A stretch of DNA of 64,000 nucleotides from Streptomyces spororaveus (GCF_016755875.1 NZ_BNED01000005.1:4912001-4976000), one strand, 5' to 3'; positions 25,578 through 33,936 are shown, counted from the stretch's first letter. Numbers and translations are program-made. The notes: a model not told the origin generated them from the letters alone.

Positions 25578-26029
25578 GACTTCTCCAGCATCCAGCGGGG
25601 CACGGTCATGCCGCCCGTCTCGGTGAAGACCACGTGCACGCGGGCGCCGATCCGCAGCCGGGCCGGGTCCACCGAGTCGAGCGGGGCGTCGGCGGAGGTG
25701 ACCAGGTTCCCGGCGAGCCGGATGTGGGGGGCGTCGGCGAGCTCCACGAGGATCACGTTGTACGGGGCCTGCGCGGCGTACGCGGGCAGCAGCGGCGGGT
25801 GCGGGCGAACGTAGGACCAGATGCGGCCGCGGCCGCTCATACGGCGCCACTCGCTGTCGAAGGACCGGCAGTGCGGGCAGCAGGGCCGGGGCGGGAAGCG
25901 CAGCCGGCCGCAGGCGGCGCAGGCCTGGACGCGGAGCTCGCCCCGGGCGGCGTACTCCCAGAAGGGGGCGCCGTCCTCGTCGGGGACCGGGAGGAGGAGT
26001 TCGTCGGCGGCTGCGGGCGTGGTGGTCAT
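25574..26029 (-). CDS. OB-fold / zinc-ribbon protein (DUF35), ChsH2-like partner
   Basis: A 151-residue protein with FWEYAARGELRVQ, two CxxC pairs (CAACG and CPHC, about 37-54) and a C-terminal OB fold ending VVFTETGGMTVPRW. It lies between the Ltp2-like thiolase (4 bases upstream) and the crotonase. In steroid side-chain degradation the DUF35 domain of ChsH2 forms the active complex with Ltp2; this pair copies that arrangement. The acyl-CoA-binding role is inferred from the family. Confidence 0.92.
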   Translation of the reverse strand: MTTTPAAADELLLPVPDEDGAPFWEYAARGELRVQACAACGRLRFPPRPCCPHCRSFDSEWRRMSGRGRIWSYVRPHPPLLPAYAAQAPYNVILVELADAPHIRLAGNLVTSADAPLDSVDPARLRIGARVHVVFTETGGMTVPRWMLEKS

Positions 26030-26033
26030 CGGG

Positions 26034-27191
26034 TCAGCTCCTCAGCAGGATCGCGGACGTCGGGACTCCCTCGCCCGCCGTCACCAGGCAGGTCGCGGCG
26101 TCCGGCACCTGGGCGGTGGAGATGCCGCGCAGCTGCTTGACGCCCTCGTTGATCAGGTTGAAACCGTGTACGTACGCCTCGGACAGGCCGCCGCCCCCGG
26201 TGTTGATGGGGAGCCGGCCGCCCCTCTCCAGGGCGCCGCCCTCGGTGAAGGCGGCACCCTCGCCGCGGCCGCAGAAGCCGTAGCCCTCCAGGGAGAGCGG
26301 GATCAGGGGGGTGAAGGCGTCGTAGATCTGGGCGACGTCGACGTCCTGGGGCCCGAAGTCGGCCTGCTTCCACAGGTGGCGGGCGGCGGTCCAGGCGGGC
26401 CCGGACAGCGGGTCGTCGTTCCAGTAGTTGACCATGCCGTGGTGCTGGGAGGGCAGGCCCTGGGCGACGGAGTGGACGTAGACGGGCTTGTGGCGGCAGT
26501 CGCGGGCGCGCTCGGCGGAGACGATCACGCAGGCCAGCGCGCCGTCGGTCTCCAGGCAGTTGTCGAAGAGGCAGAGCGGGTCGCTGATCATGCGGGAGGT
26601 CATGTACATCTCGCGGGTCAGCGGGCGCTCGTACATCATCGCTGCCGGGTTCTCGTTGGCGCGGTTGCGGCAGGCCATGGCGACGTTGAACAGGTGGTCG
26701 CGGGTGGCGCCGTACTCGTGCATGTAGCGGCGGGCGAGCATGCCGATCTCGTCGGCGGGCCGCAGCAGGCCGAAGGGGCGGGTCCACTGGCCGGGGGTGG
26801 GCAGCTGGACGGCGGTGTTCTTCCAGGGGCGGGGGCCCGAGCCGCGTTTGCGGGAGCGCCAGGCGACGCCGACGGTGGCCTGGCCGGTGGCGACGGCGGA
26901 GGCGAGGTGGCCGACGGTGGCGCAGGAACCGCCGCCGCCGTAGCCGATCTTGGAGAAGAAGGTGACGTCGCCGGCGCCGATGGCCTTGGCGACCTCGACC
27001 TCGTCGGTCTCCTCCATGGTGTAGGAGGCGAAGGCGTCGACCTCGGACGGTTCGATGCCGGCGTCGGCGAGGGCCGCGAGGATGGCCCGGCAGGCCAGCT
27101 CCTTCTCGGACTGCGGCAGTTGTTTGGCAAAGGCGGTCTGCCCGATGCCGACTATCGCCGTCGCGTCCTTGAGCGTTGCCGCCATCGCCAC
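26034..27191 (-). CDS. Ltp2-like thiolase-fold protein, probable acyl-CoA retro-aldolase
   Basis: A 385-residue SCP-2 thiolase-superfamily protein. Cys90 is present (GGGGSCATVGHL), but the HDxF motif reads QIYDAF with Tyr290, and the GHP motif reads SEAYVHG with Tyr340. From memory, Ltp2 of Thermomonospora curvata uses two tyrosines with the same 50-residue spacing (294 and 344) for retro-aldol cleavage of a side chain. With the DUF35 gene directly downstream this suggests the same chemistry: release of a short acyl-CoA from a beta-hydroxy acyl-CoA. The start may be ATG 27191 or 27185. Operator F controls it and the divergent acyl-CoA synthetase. Confidence 0.92.
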   Translation of the reverse strand: MAMAATLKDATAIVGIGQTAFAKQLPQSEKELACRAILAALADAGIEPSEVDAFASYTMEETDEVEVAKAIGAGDVTFFSKIGYGGGGSCATVGHLASAVATGQATVGVAWRSRKRGSGPRPWKNTAVQLPTPGQWTRPFGLLRPADEIGMLARRYMHEYGATRDHLFNVAMACRNRANENPAAMMYERPLTREMYMTSRMISDPLCLFDNCLETDGALACVIVSAERARDCRHKPVYVHSVAQGLPSQHHGMVNYWNDDPLSGPAWTAARHLWKQADFGPQDVDVAQIYDAFTPLIPLSLEGYGFCGRGEGAAFTEGGALERGGRLPINTGGGGLSEAYVHGFNLINEGVKQLRGISTAQVPDAATCLVTAGEGVPTSAILLRS

Positions 27192-27236
27192 CTCCGGGGT
27201 GCGCCAGTACTGACAGCCGCGAAGGCTACAGCTAAT

Positions 27237-27251
27237 CTGACGGATAGTCAG
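27237..27251. promoter_or_regulatory. TetR-type operator, site F
   Basis: CTGACGGATAGTCAG has 5-bp arms around GGATA. It lies in the 88-bp divergent gap, 45 bp from the thiolase-like start and 28 bp from the acyl-CoA synthetase start, so one site can serve both promoters. Confidence 0.82.
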
Positions 27252-27279
27252 CTACTGGGTCTGCGGGAAGGTGGCACGC

Positions 27280-28938
27280 ATGGGCGGCGACGGGCACGGC
27301 GACGGGCACGGCGACACGCGCGACGACCGGCACGAGGACGGACGCGGGGATCTGCGCTGGGGCAGCATCGCGCAGCTCGTCCGGTCGGCGGCGGCACGGT
27401 ACGCGGACCGCGAGGCCGTCGTCGACGGGCGCACCCGGATCAGTTACGCGCAGCTCGGCGAGCGCGTCGAGCGGGCCGCCGCCGCCTGCGTCGCCGCCGG
27501 GATCGAACCCGGCGACCGGGTCGCTGTCTGGGCCCCCAACACCCTGGAGTGGATCGTCTCCGCCCTCGGCGCCGTCTCGGCCGGCGCGGCGCTCGTCCCC
27601 CTCAACACCCGTTTCAGGGGCACGGAGGCCGCCTACGTCCTGGAGCGGAGCCGGGCCCGGCTGCTCTTCGTCACCGGCACCTTCCTCGGCACCTCCTACG
27701 TCGCCTCCCTGCGCCGCGCGGCGGCCGAGGGCCCCGGCGGCGGCCCGCTGCCCGGGCTCCCGCACCTGGAGCAGGTCGTCGTCCTCGCCGACGACGCCCC
27801 CGACTCCTTCCGCACCTGGAAGGACTTCCTGGCGGGCGGGGACGGCGTACCGGCCGCGGCGGTCCGCGAGCGCGCCGAGGCCATCCGACCCGAGTCCCCC
27901 TCCGACATCATCTTCACCTCCGGCACCACCGGCAGTCCCAAGGGCGCGGTCATCACCCATGGCCAGTCCCTGCGCTGCTACGACGTGTGGAGCGAGCTCG
28001 CCGGCCTGCGCGAGGGCGACCGCTACCTGATCGTGAACCCCTTCTTCCACACCTTCGGCTACAAGGCCGGGATCATCGCCTGCCTGATGCGCGGGGCCAC
28101 GATGGTGCCGCAGCCGGTGTTCAACGTGGACACCGTCCTCGCGAACGTCGCCGCCGAGCGGATCTCCGTACTCCCGGGGCCGCCCACCCTCCACCAGTCG
28201 CTCCTGGACCACCCGCAGCGCGACCACCACGACCTGTCCGCCCTGCGCCTGGTCGTCACCGGCGCGGCCGTGGTCCCGCTGCGGCTCGTCGAACGGCTGC
28301 GCGGCGAGCTGCACATCGCCACCGTCCTCACGGCGTACGGGCTCTCCGAGGCCAGCGGCATCGTCACCATGTGCCGGCGGGGCGACGCGGCGGAGACCGT
28401 CTCCGCCACCTCGGGGCGGGCCATCCCGGACACGGAGGTGGTGATCCTGGACGCGGACGGGCGGCCGCAGCCGGCCGGGCGCGCGGGCGAGATCGCGGTC
28501 CGCGGCTACCACGTCATGCAGGGCTATTTCGAGGACCCCGAGGAGACCACCAGGACGATCACCCCCGAGGGCTGGCTGCACACCGGCGACGTGGGGGTCC
28601 TGGACGAGGACGGCAACCTTCGGATCACCGACCGGATCAAGGACATGTTCATCGTCGGCGGGTTCAACGCCTACCCCGCCGAGATCGAGCAGCTCCTCGG
28701 CCTCCACCCGGACATCGCGGACGTCGCGGTGATCGGCATCCCGGACCCCAGGCTGGGCGAGGTCGGCAAGGCCTACGCGGTCCGCCGCCCCGGCTCCACC
28801 GTCACCGCGGACGACCTGATCGCCTGGTCGCGCCGCGAGATGGCCAACTACAAGGTGCCGCGCGCGGTCGAGTTCGTGACGGAACTCCCGCGCAACGCGA
28901 GCGGCAAAATCCTCAAACGCGCCCTGCGCACCGGCTGA
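27280..28938 (+). CDS. AMP-forming acyl-CoA synthetase, FadD3-like
   Basis: A 552-residue ANL-superfamily ligase. Core motifs are IIFTSGTTGSPKGAV (about residues 211-225, the P-loop), ATVLTAYGLSEASGI, GWLHTGDVGVLDEDG, RIKDMFIVGGFNAYPAEIE and the C-terminal catalytic Lys in NASGKILKR. It forms an acyl-AMP then acyl-CoA, PPi and AMP. It resembles FadD3-type enzymes that activate ring-derived acids, though the substrate cannot be read. ATG 27280 follows GGAAGG; GTG 27271 is less likely. The first 25 residues are His/Asp/Gly-rich, an unusual tail. It is paired divergently with the thiolase operon through operator F. Confidence 0.93.
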   Translation: MGGDGHGDGHGDTRDDRHEDGRGDLRWGSIAQLVRSAAARYADREAVVDGRTRISYAQLGERVERAAAACVAAGIEPGDRVAVWAPNTLEWIVSALGAVSAGAALVPLNTRFRGTEAAYVLERSRARLLFVTGTFLGTSYVASLRRAAAEGPGGGPLPGLPHLEQVVVLADDAPDSFRTWKDFLAGGDGVPAAAVRERAEAIRPESPSDIIFTSGTTGSPKGAVITHGQSLRCYDVWSELAGLREGDRYLIVNPFFHTFGYKAGIIACLMRGATMVPQPVFNVDTVLANVAAERISVLPGPPTLHQSLLDHPQRDHHDLSALRLVVTGAAVVPLRLVERLRGELHIATVLTAYGLSEASGIVTMCRRGDAAETVSATSGRAIPDTEVVILDADGRPQPAGRAGEIAVRGYHVMQGYFEDPEETTRTITPEGWLHTGDVGVLDEDGNLRITDRIKDMFIVGGFNAYPAEIEQLLGLHPDIADVAVIGIPDPRLGEVGKAYAVRRPGSTVTADDLIAWSRREMANYKVPRAVEFVTELPRNASGKILKRALRTG

Positions 28939-28944
28939 GGCGGA

Positions 28945-29514
28945 TCAGGGGACGAGGCCGCCCAGATCGATGGTCGCGGCGAACGGAACCGCCACCTTGA
29001 GCCACTCCCGGATTCCGGTCGCGACGTACGACCGGGTGACGGTGTCCAGCTCGTAGACGTGGACGGCGGGCCCGGTCGTCTCGTCCTCGACACGCCAGAA
29101 GTGGGGGATTCCCGCCTGGGCGTATTTGAAGGGCTTGATGGAACGGTCGCGGTCCGCCGACTCCTCGGACACCACTTCGATCACCAGAACCACCTCGTCG
29201 GGGAGGTAGCGGGTGCGGTCCGGGTCGTAGGGGACGGCCGCAGCCAGGATGTCCGGTTCCGGACGGCTCTTCCGGTCGAGCCGTACGGTCATCTCCCGTT
29301 CGATCTCGATGCCTTCAGGTGCCGCCTGCCGCACGGCGAAGGTCAGGTTCTCCACGAGCCGGGAGTGCCAGGACCGCTGTGGGGACACCATGAAGATCAG
29401 CGCTCCGTCGATGAGCTCGGTGTGCCGGGGAGCCTGGGGCAGGTGATCGAGGTCGTCCGCTTCCCAGCCGCTCGGGCGGGGCGGGAGCATCCATTCGGGG
29501 AGCTCGGCGGCCAT
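28945..29514 (-). CDS. Uma2 family endonuclease (PD-(D/E)XK fold)
   Basis: A 189-residue protein of the Uma2/DUF820 family, common in Streptomyces. The restriction-like core shows ELIDGALIFMVSPQRSWHSRLV (about 33-54), RPEPDILAA with the catalytic Asp (about 88-96) and VVLVIEVVSEESADRD with the E-x-V motif (about 109-124). It is predicted to cleave or bind DNA; no Uma2 member is well understood. It converges on the acyl-CoA synthetase with 6 bases between stops, and has no operator. Confidence 0.88.
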   Translation of the reverse strand: MAAELPEWMLPPRPSGWEADDLDHLPQAPRHTELIDGALIFMVSPQRSWHSRLVENLTFAVRQAAPEGIEIEREMTVRLDRKSRPEPDILAAAVPYDPDRTRYLPDEVVLVIEVVSEESADRDRSIKPFKYAQAGIPHFWRVEDETTGPAVHVYELDTVTRSYVATGIREWLKVAVPFAATIDLGGLVP

Positions 29515-29578
29515 GGTGTCCTCCAGGGGTGCGCTGGTTCAGCCTATTCGGCGGCGCCCTCGCGTACCGGGGAACGGC

Positions 29579-30310
29579 CTAGCGGCGGCGGGCCAGGACC
29601 AGGCGCCAGTTCGGGGTGCCGTCCGGGCGGTGGCCGAAGTGGGGGAGGGGGACCGTCTCCACCGTGAAGCCGGCCGCCCTCAGGTCTTCGCCGACCGGGC
29701 CCAGCGGGAAGGTGCGGTAGTACATGACGAACGGGGGGCGCCACACCGCGTTGCGCACCCGCATCGCCGCGTCGAAGCCCGTCGTCGCCCACCACACCCG
29801 GGAGCCGAGCGGCAGCGGGGCGCCGATCGGGAAGGCGAAGACGCCGCCCTCGCGCAGGGCCGCGTGGACGCCGGAGAAGAGCGCGGGCCGTTCCTTCGGG
29901 AGGAAGTGGCCGAAGGCGCCGAAGCTGACCGCCAGGTCGTAGCGGTCCGCGAGGGAGGCCGGCAGGGCCCGCGCGTCGGCCCGTACGAAGTCCACGCGGT
30001 CGGCGTCCGCGGCGTACCGGCGCTCGGCCTGCGCGAGCATGCCCGCGCTCAGGTCCACCCCGGTGATCCGGTCGCGGCACAGCCGGCGCAGCATGTCGAT
30101 CCCGGCACCCGTGCCGCAGCACACGTCCAGGCCGGCCCCGAAGCCGCCCTCCACCTGGGCCAGGGTCTCCTCGACGGCGTCGAGCATCCGGTCCGGGGTG
30201 CGGAAGGGGGTGTGGTCGAACTTCGGCGCGAGGAGGTCGTAGCCCCGCTCGACCGAGGAGAGGCCCTGCACTGCCAGTTCGCGGACGCTCGGCCCGTGGG
30301 AGGAGAACAC
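29579..30310 (-). CDS. Class I SAM-dependent methyltransferase
   Basis: A 243-residue Rossmann methyltransferase. Motif I is LDVCCGTGAGIDML (about 61-74), motif II ITGVDLSAGMLAQAE and motif III RVDFVRADARALP; the core is closed by YDLAVSFGAFGHF. The N-terminal helix carries YDLLAPKFDHTPFRTP. The start is GTG 30310. It lies 130 bp downstream of afsS on the same strand, separated by a strong hairpin (30347-30395), so it is mostly transcribed on its own. The substrate is unknown. Confidence 0.88.
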   Translation of the reverse strand: MFSSHGPSVRELAVQGLSSVERGYDLLAPKFDHTPFRTPDRMLDAVEETLAQVEGGFGAGLDVCCGTGAGIDMLRRLCRDRITGVDLSAGMLAQAERRYAADADRVDFVRADARALPASLADRYDLAVSFGAFGHFLPKERPALFSGVHAALREGGVFAFPIGAPLPLGSRVWWATTGFDAAMRVRNAVWRPPFVMYYRTFPLGPVGEDLRAAGFTVETVPLPHFGHRPDGTPNWRLVLARRR

Positions 30311-30346
30311 GCTCCCAGCCTATGCCGCCCGTGCCCGCACATACGT

Positions 30347-30395
30347 GTACGGCGGCCGCGGTGGCTCCCCCTCCGGGCCACCGCGACCGCCGTAC
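30347..30395. terminator. Strong hairpin downstream of afsS
   Basis: A 19-bp stem (left arm 30347-30365, right arm 30377-30395) starting GTACGGCGG and ending CCGCCGTAC, with a single mismatch and an 11-base loop. It lies 46 bases after the afsS stop and should end afsR-afsS transcription. Confidence 0.75.
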
Positions 30396-30440
30396 TTCCC
30401 CCGTACTCCCCCGTGGAGTCCCCCGTACGTCTTGCGCGTG

Positions 30441-30626
30441 CTACGGGCGCGGACCGGACGCGTGGTTGTCCAGCGTCTGGATCTCCTCGTCCGTGGTGGG
30501 GACGGCCGGAGCCGGCTCCTTCTCGAGCGGCTTGATCTCGATGCCCGAGGCGTGGTTGTCCAGGGTCTCGATCTCGACGCCCGAGGCGTGGTTGTCGAGC
30601 GGCTTGAGGTTCTCGTTCGTCGTCAT
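30441..30626 (-). CDS. afsS: AfsS (AfsR2), small 'sigma-like' activator of antibiotic synthesis
   Basis: A 61-residue acidic peptide. It holds three copies of (P/T)LDNHASG, at residues 9-16, 21-28 and 51-58, separated by acidic spacers. AfsS of S. coelicolor (63 residues) has three T-x-DNHMP repeats and is called sigma-like for a resemblance to a sigma-factor region. It is the AfsR target that switches on actinorhodin and undecylprodigiosin genes. ATG 30626 with AGGAGA at 30631-30636 is chosen over the upstream in-frame extension. It lies directly downstream of afsR on the same strand, as in S. coelicolor. The repeats here read DNHAS rather than DNHMP. Confidence 0.92.
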   Translation of the reverse strand: MTTNENLKPLDNHASGVEIETLDNHASGIEIKPLEKEPAPAVPTTDEEIQTLDNHASGPRP

Positions 30627-30756
30627 CGATTCTCCTGATGGTTTAGGGCTGGGCCCGTTCGGCGATTCCCCCGATGACCGCCGAACGGGTAGTCCACCAA
30701 CCGACCCGGATGCTCCCCCGAGGCGCCGGGTCGATGCACTTATCGTGTCGGACGGC

Positions 30757-30774
30757 GATAAACGAACGATGAAC
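30757..30774 (-). promoter_or_regulatory. Candidate AfsR/PhoP box upstream of afsS
   Basis: On the minus strand GTTCATC and GTTTATC occur as direct repeats with an 11-bp period, about 131 bp before the afsS start. This is the layout of PHO/AfsR boxes (GTTCACC-like 11-bp units) known in the S. coelicolor afsS promoter. It lies just behind the end of afsR. Confidence 0.65.
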
Positions 30775-30801
30775 GCCGTGTTCATCCGGTTCCGTCGCAG
30801 C

Positions 30802-33800
30802 TCAGGCAGCGATCTCCGAGGCCAGCAGGGCCTGCACCTCGCCCAGTTCGGCCGACCTCAGCTGCGTGAACACCGCCTCCGCGTCCCGCCAGCACGCCCG
30901 CGCGCGGTCCCGCTGCCCCAGCCGCCGCAGCGCCTTGCCGAGCACCGTCAGGACCGTCGCCCGGCGCCACTCCCCGCCGATGCCGCGCAGCGCGATCGCC
31001 TGCTCGGCGTGCGAGGCGGCCAGGGTGGGCCGGCGCGCCGCCAGGTGGGCCTCGGCGAGCCGGAAGTGGGTCACGCCCTCCCACAGCGGCTGGCGGTTCT
31101 CGTGGAACAGCGACAGCGCCTCGGCGAGCTGCGCCAGGGCCTCGCCGAGCCGCCCCGCCTGGGTGAGGGCGATGCCGAGCGCGTAGCGGCCGTTGGCCAG
31201 GCGCAGGCTCAGGCCCATCCGGTCGTAGATGGCGATGCCCTGCTGGGCCAGGTCTATGGCGCTGGGCAGGCGGCCCAGTTCCACATGGATGCGGGAGAGG
31301 TTGCACAGGGCGCTGGCCTCGCCGACGTTGTTGCCGTCGGCGCGGAAGCACTCGATGGCCTGCAGCAGGTAGCGCTCGCCGTCCGCGTGCCGGCCCTCGT
31401 ACAGCGCGATGATCCCCCGGTCGTTGGGGGCCCAGCACATGGGCAGCGGGTCGCCGGCCTCCCGGGCGAGCACGGTGGCCCGCGCGGCCTCGTCGTCGGC
31501 CTCGGCGAAGCGGCCCGCGACCAGGTGGACGTTGGTGAGGGTGGTGCGGGCGCGGCCCTCGGCGTACGGGTCCTTCGCGGCCTGGCCGGCGTCGCGCAGG
31601 GCGACCGCGGCCGACTCGTACTGGCGGGAGTTGGCCCCGGACTCGGCGAGGTCCTTGGCCGCCCACAGCAGGTCCACGGCCCGGCGCAGGACCAGTGACT
31701 CGCCGCCCCGTACGGAGGCCTGCCGTACGCACGCCAGCAGCGGGTCGGCCTCGGCGTACAGCCAGTCCAGGGCGGCGCGCGGCTCGGCGAACACCAGCCC
31801 GGGGTAGTGGGTGTCGGACAGGTGCGCGGGCAGCCGGTCGCCCGGGCGTTCCAGGGCGTAGACCCCGGAGGCGGTGGCCAGGTAGAAGTCCAGCAGCCGG
31901 TCCAGGGCCGCCTCGCGCCCGCTGGGCGGCTGCTCGTCGCGTTCGGCGCAGGCACGCGCGTAGAGGCGTACGAGGTCGTGGAAGCGGTAGCGGCCGGGAG
32001 CGGCGGATTCCAGCAGGGAACAGTCGACTAAGGCCTCCAGGAGGTCCTCGGTGTCGTACTCGGGAAGGTCGAGCACGGCCGCTGCCGCCGAGAGGGAGAT
32101 GTCGGGCCCGTCGGCGAGTCCGAGGAGGCGGAAGGCGCGCTGCTGGGCGGGCTCCAGCTGGCCGTAGCCGAGCTCGAAGGTGGCCTTGACGGCGAGGTCG
32201 CCGGTCTGGAGCTCGTCGAGGCGGCGGCGCTCGTCGGCGAGCTTGGCGGCCAGGACGGACACGGTCCAGGTGCGGCGGGCGGCGAGCCGGGAGGCGGCGA
32301 TGCGGATGGCCAGCGGCAGGAAGCCGCAGGCGCCCACGACGTCGAGGGCGGCCTGGCGCTCGGCGCGTACGCGTTCCTCGCCGACGATCCGGGTGAAGAG
32401 CTGGAGTGCCTCCTCGGGGCTCATCACGTCGAGGTCGACGAGATGGGCGCCGGCGAGGCCCGCCATGCGGACCCGGCTGGTGACGAGGGCGGCGCAGCCG
32501 GCGGTGCCCGGCAGCAGCGGGCGGACCTGGGCGGCGTCACGGGCGTTGTCGAGGAGGACCAGGACGCGGCGGCCGTCGAGGATGGAGCGGTAGAGCGCGG
32601 CCCGCTCGGCGGGCGAGTCGGGGATGGCCGTGTCGGGGGTGCCGAGGGCGCGCAGGAAGGAGCCGAGGACGGCCTCCGGTTCGGCGGGGCGGGCCTCGGT
32701 GCCCTGGAGGTCGACGTAGAGCTGGCCGTCGGGGAAGTGCGGGCGGGCGGCGTGGGCCACGTGCACGGCGAGGGTGGTCTTGCCGACGCCGCCGATGCCG
32801 GCGAGCGCGGAGACGGCCATGACCTGGTCCAGGGCGCCGCCGCCGAGGATGGCGCCGAGTTCGGCGACGAAGCTGGCGCGGCCGGTGAAGTCGGGGACGG
32901 TCGCAGGCAATTGGGCGGGCCTCACGTGGACGGTCGCGGCGGCCGGGGCCGGGTCCTCCGCGCGGGCGAGATCGGCATCGGCGTTGAGGATGCGCTGCTG
33001 GAGCGCGGCCAGTTCGGGGCGCGGGTCGACGCCGAGCTCGTCGGCGAGGAGGCGGCGGGTGTCGGCGTAGACGGCGAGGGCCTCGGCCTGCCGGCCGCTG
33101 CGGTAGAGGGCGAGCATCAGCAGCTCGCGCAGGCGTTCGCGCAGCGGGTGGGCGGCGGTGAGGGCGGTGAGCTCGGAGACGGCCTCGGCGTGGTGGCCGA
33201 CCTCCAGGTCGAGGTCGAGGCGGGTCTCCAGCAGCTGGAGGCGCCATTCGGCGAGCCGGATGCGCTCGGTCTCGGCGTGCGGGCCGGGGATGCCGGCGAG
33301 GGGCTCACCCTCCCAGAGGTCGAGGGCGCGGGCCAGGAGCGTCCGGGCGAGGGTGCGGTCACCGGCGGTCCGGGCCGTTTCGGCGTCGGCGGCGAGGCTG
33401 CGGGCGACGCCGAGGTCGAGGGTGGCGGCGGAGCGCAGCCGGATGGCGTAGCCGCCGGACTCGGTGACGAGGAGGCCGGGGGCGACGACCTTGCGCAGGC
33501 GGGAGGCGTACGTGCGGATGGTGGCCAGGGCTTGCTGCGGCGGGTCCTCGCCCCATATGGCGTCGATGAGTTCGGGCGCGGTGGCGGTGCGGCCGTCGCG
33601 CAGCAGGAGTACGGCGAGCAGGGCGCGCTGCTGGGGGGTGCCGGAGGGCAGGAGCTCGCCGCCTCGCCAGGCGCGGACGGGCCCGAGGACGGCGAAGCGG
33701 AACTCGCCGGGGCCGGTGGCGCCGGCGGTGTCGGCCGTGTCGGTGATGGTTCCGGCTCCGGTTCCGGTTCCGGCCGCGGCGGCCGTGCCCGCGGCGGTGT

Positions 33801-33936
33801 CGGTGGTCGGGGCGCCGGCCGCGGGTGCGGGGGTCGCGCGGGCGGGGGGCGCCCCCGGACCGACCTCGGGTGCGGCGGCAGCCGTACGGGCCTCGGGATG
33901 TTTCCGCGGGCTCGGGATGGCCGGTACGCCGTCCAT
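30802..33936 (-). CDS. afsR: AfsR, SARP-type global regulator with NB-ARC and TPR domains
   Basis: 1044 residues. A low-complexity Ala/Thr/Gly N-terminal tail (1-75) precedes an OmpR-type winged helix (about 78-165: FRFAVLGPVRAW, TIRTYASRLRK). A bacterial transcriptional activation domain follows (about 172-318), then an NB-ARC ATPase with P-loop GIGGVGKTT (380-388) and LVLLDNARD, and TPR repeats (about 700-1040). AfsR of S. coelicolor (993 residues) is phosphorylated by AfsK and activates afsS. The linkage to afsS and a kinase matching AfsK supports the name. Codon 636 (32029-32031) is TTA, the only in-frame TTA I found in the window, implying dependence on the bldA tRNA. ATG 33936 follows a G-rich ribosome site. 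Confidence 0.94.
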   Translation of the reverse strand: MDGVPAIPSPRKHPEARTAAAAPEVGPGAPPARATPAPAAGAPTTDTAAGTAAAAGTGTGAGTITDTADTAGATGPGEFRFAVLGPVRAWRGGELLPSGTPQQRALLAVLLLRDGRTATAPELIDAIWGEDPPQQALATIRTYASRLRKVVAPGLLVTESGGYAIRLRSAATLDLGVARSLAADAETARTAGDRTLARTLLARALDLWEGEPLAGIPGPHAETERIRLAEWRLQLLETRLDLDLEVGHHAEAVSELTALTAAHPLRERLRELLMLALYRSGRQAEALAVYADTRRLLADELGVDPRPELAALQQRILNADADLARAEDPAPAAATVHVRPAQLPATVPDFTGRASFVAELGAILGGGALDQVMAVSALAGIGGVGKTTLAVHVAHAARPHFPDGQLYVDLQGTEARPAEPEAVLGSFLRALGTPDTAIPDSPAERAALYRSILDGRRVLVLLDNARDAAQVRPLLPGTAGCAALVTSRVRMAGLAGAHLVDLDVMSPEEALQLFTRIVGEERVRAERQAALDVVGACGFLPLAIRIAASRLAARRTWTVSVLAAKLADERRRLDELQTGDLAVKATFELGYGQLEPAQQRAFRLLGLADGPDISLSAAAAVLDLPEYDTEDLLEALVDCSLLESAAPGRYRFHDLVRLYARACAERDEQPPSGREAALDRLLDFYLATASGVYALERPGDRLPAHLSDTHYPGLVFAEPRAALDWLYAEADPLLACVRQASVRGGESLVLRRAVDLLWAAKDLAESGANSRQYESAAVALRDAGQAAKDPYAEGRARTTLTNVHLVAGRFAEADDEAARATVLAREAGDPLPMCWAPNDRGIIALYEGRHADGERYLLQAIECFRADGNNVGEASALCNLSRIHVELGRLPSAIDLAQQGIAIYDRMGLSLRLANGRYALGIALTQAGRLGEALAQLAEALSLFHENRQPLWEGVTHFRLAEAHLAARRPTLAASHAEQAIALRGIGGEWRRATVLTVLGKALRRLGQRDRARACWRDAEAVFTQLRSAELGEVQALLASEIAA

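Noticed and set aside
30441..30626. Multi-core RiPP precursor, suggested by three identical DNHASG repeats beside a methyltransferase
   Set aside because: Position behind afsR, size, and the DNH repeats match AfsS, and no RiPP-type modifying enzyme other than a generic methyltransferase is present.
30441..30785. A 114-residue version of AfsS starting at the upstream ATG
   Set aside because: It would run through the AfsR box and promoter. ATG 30626 has AGGAGA and gives the usual AfsS size and start.
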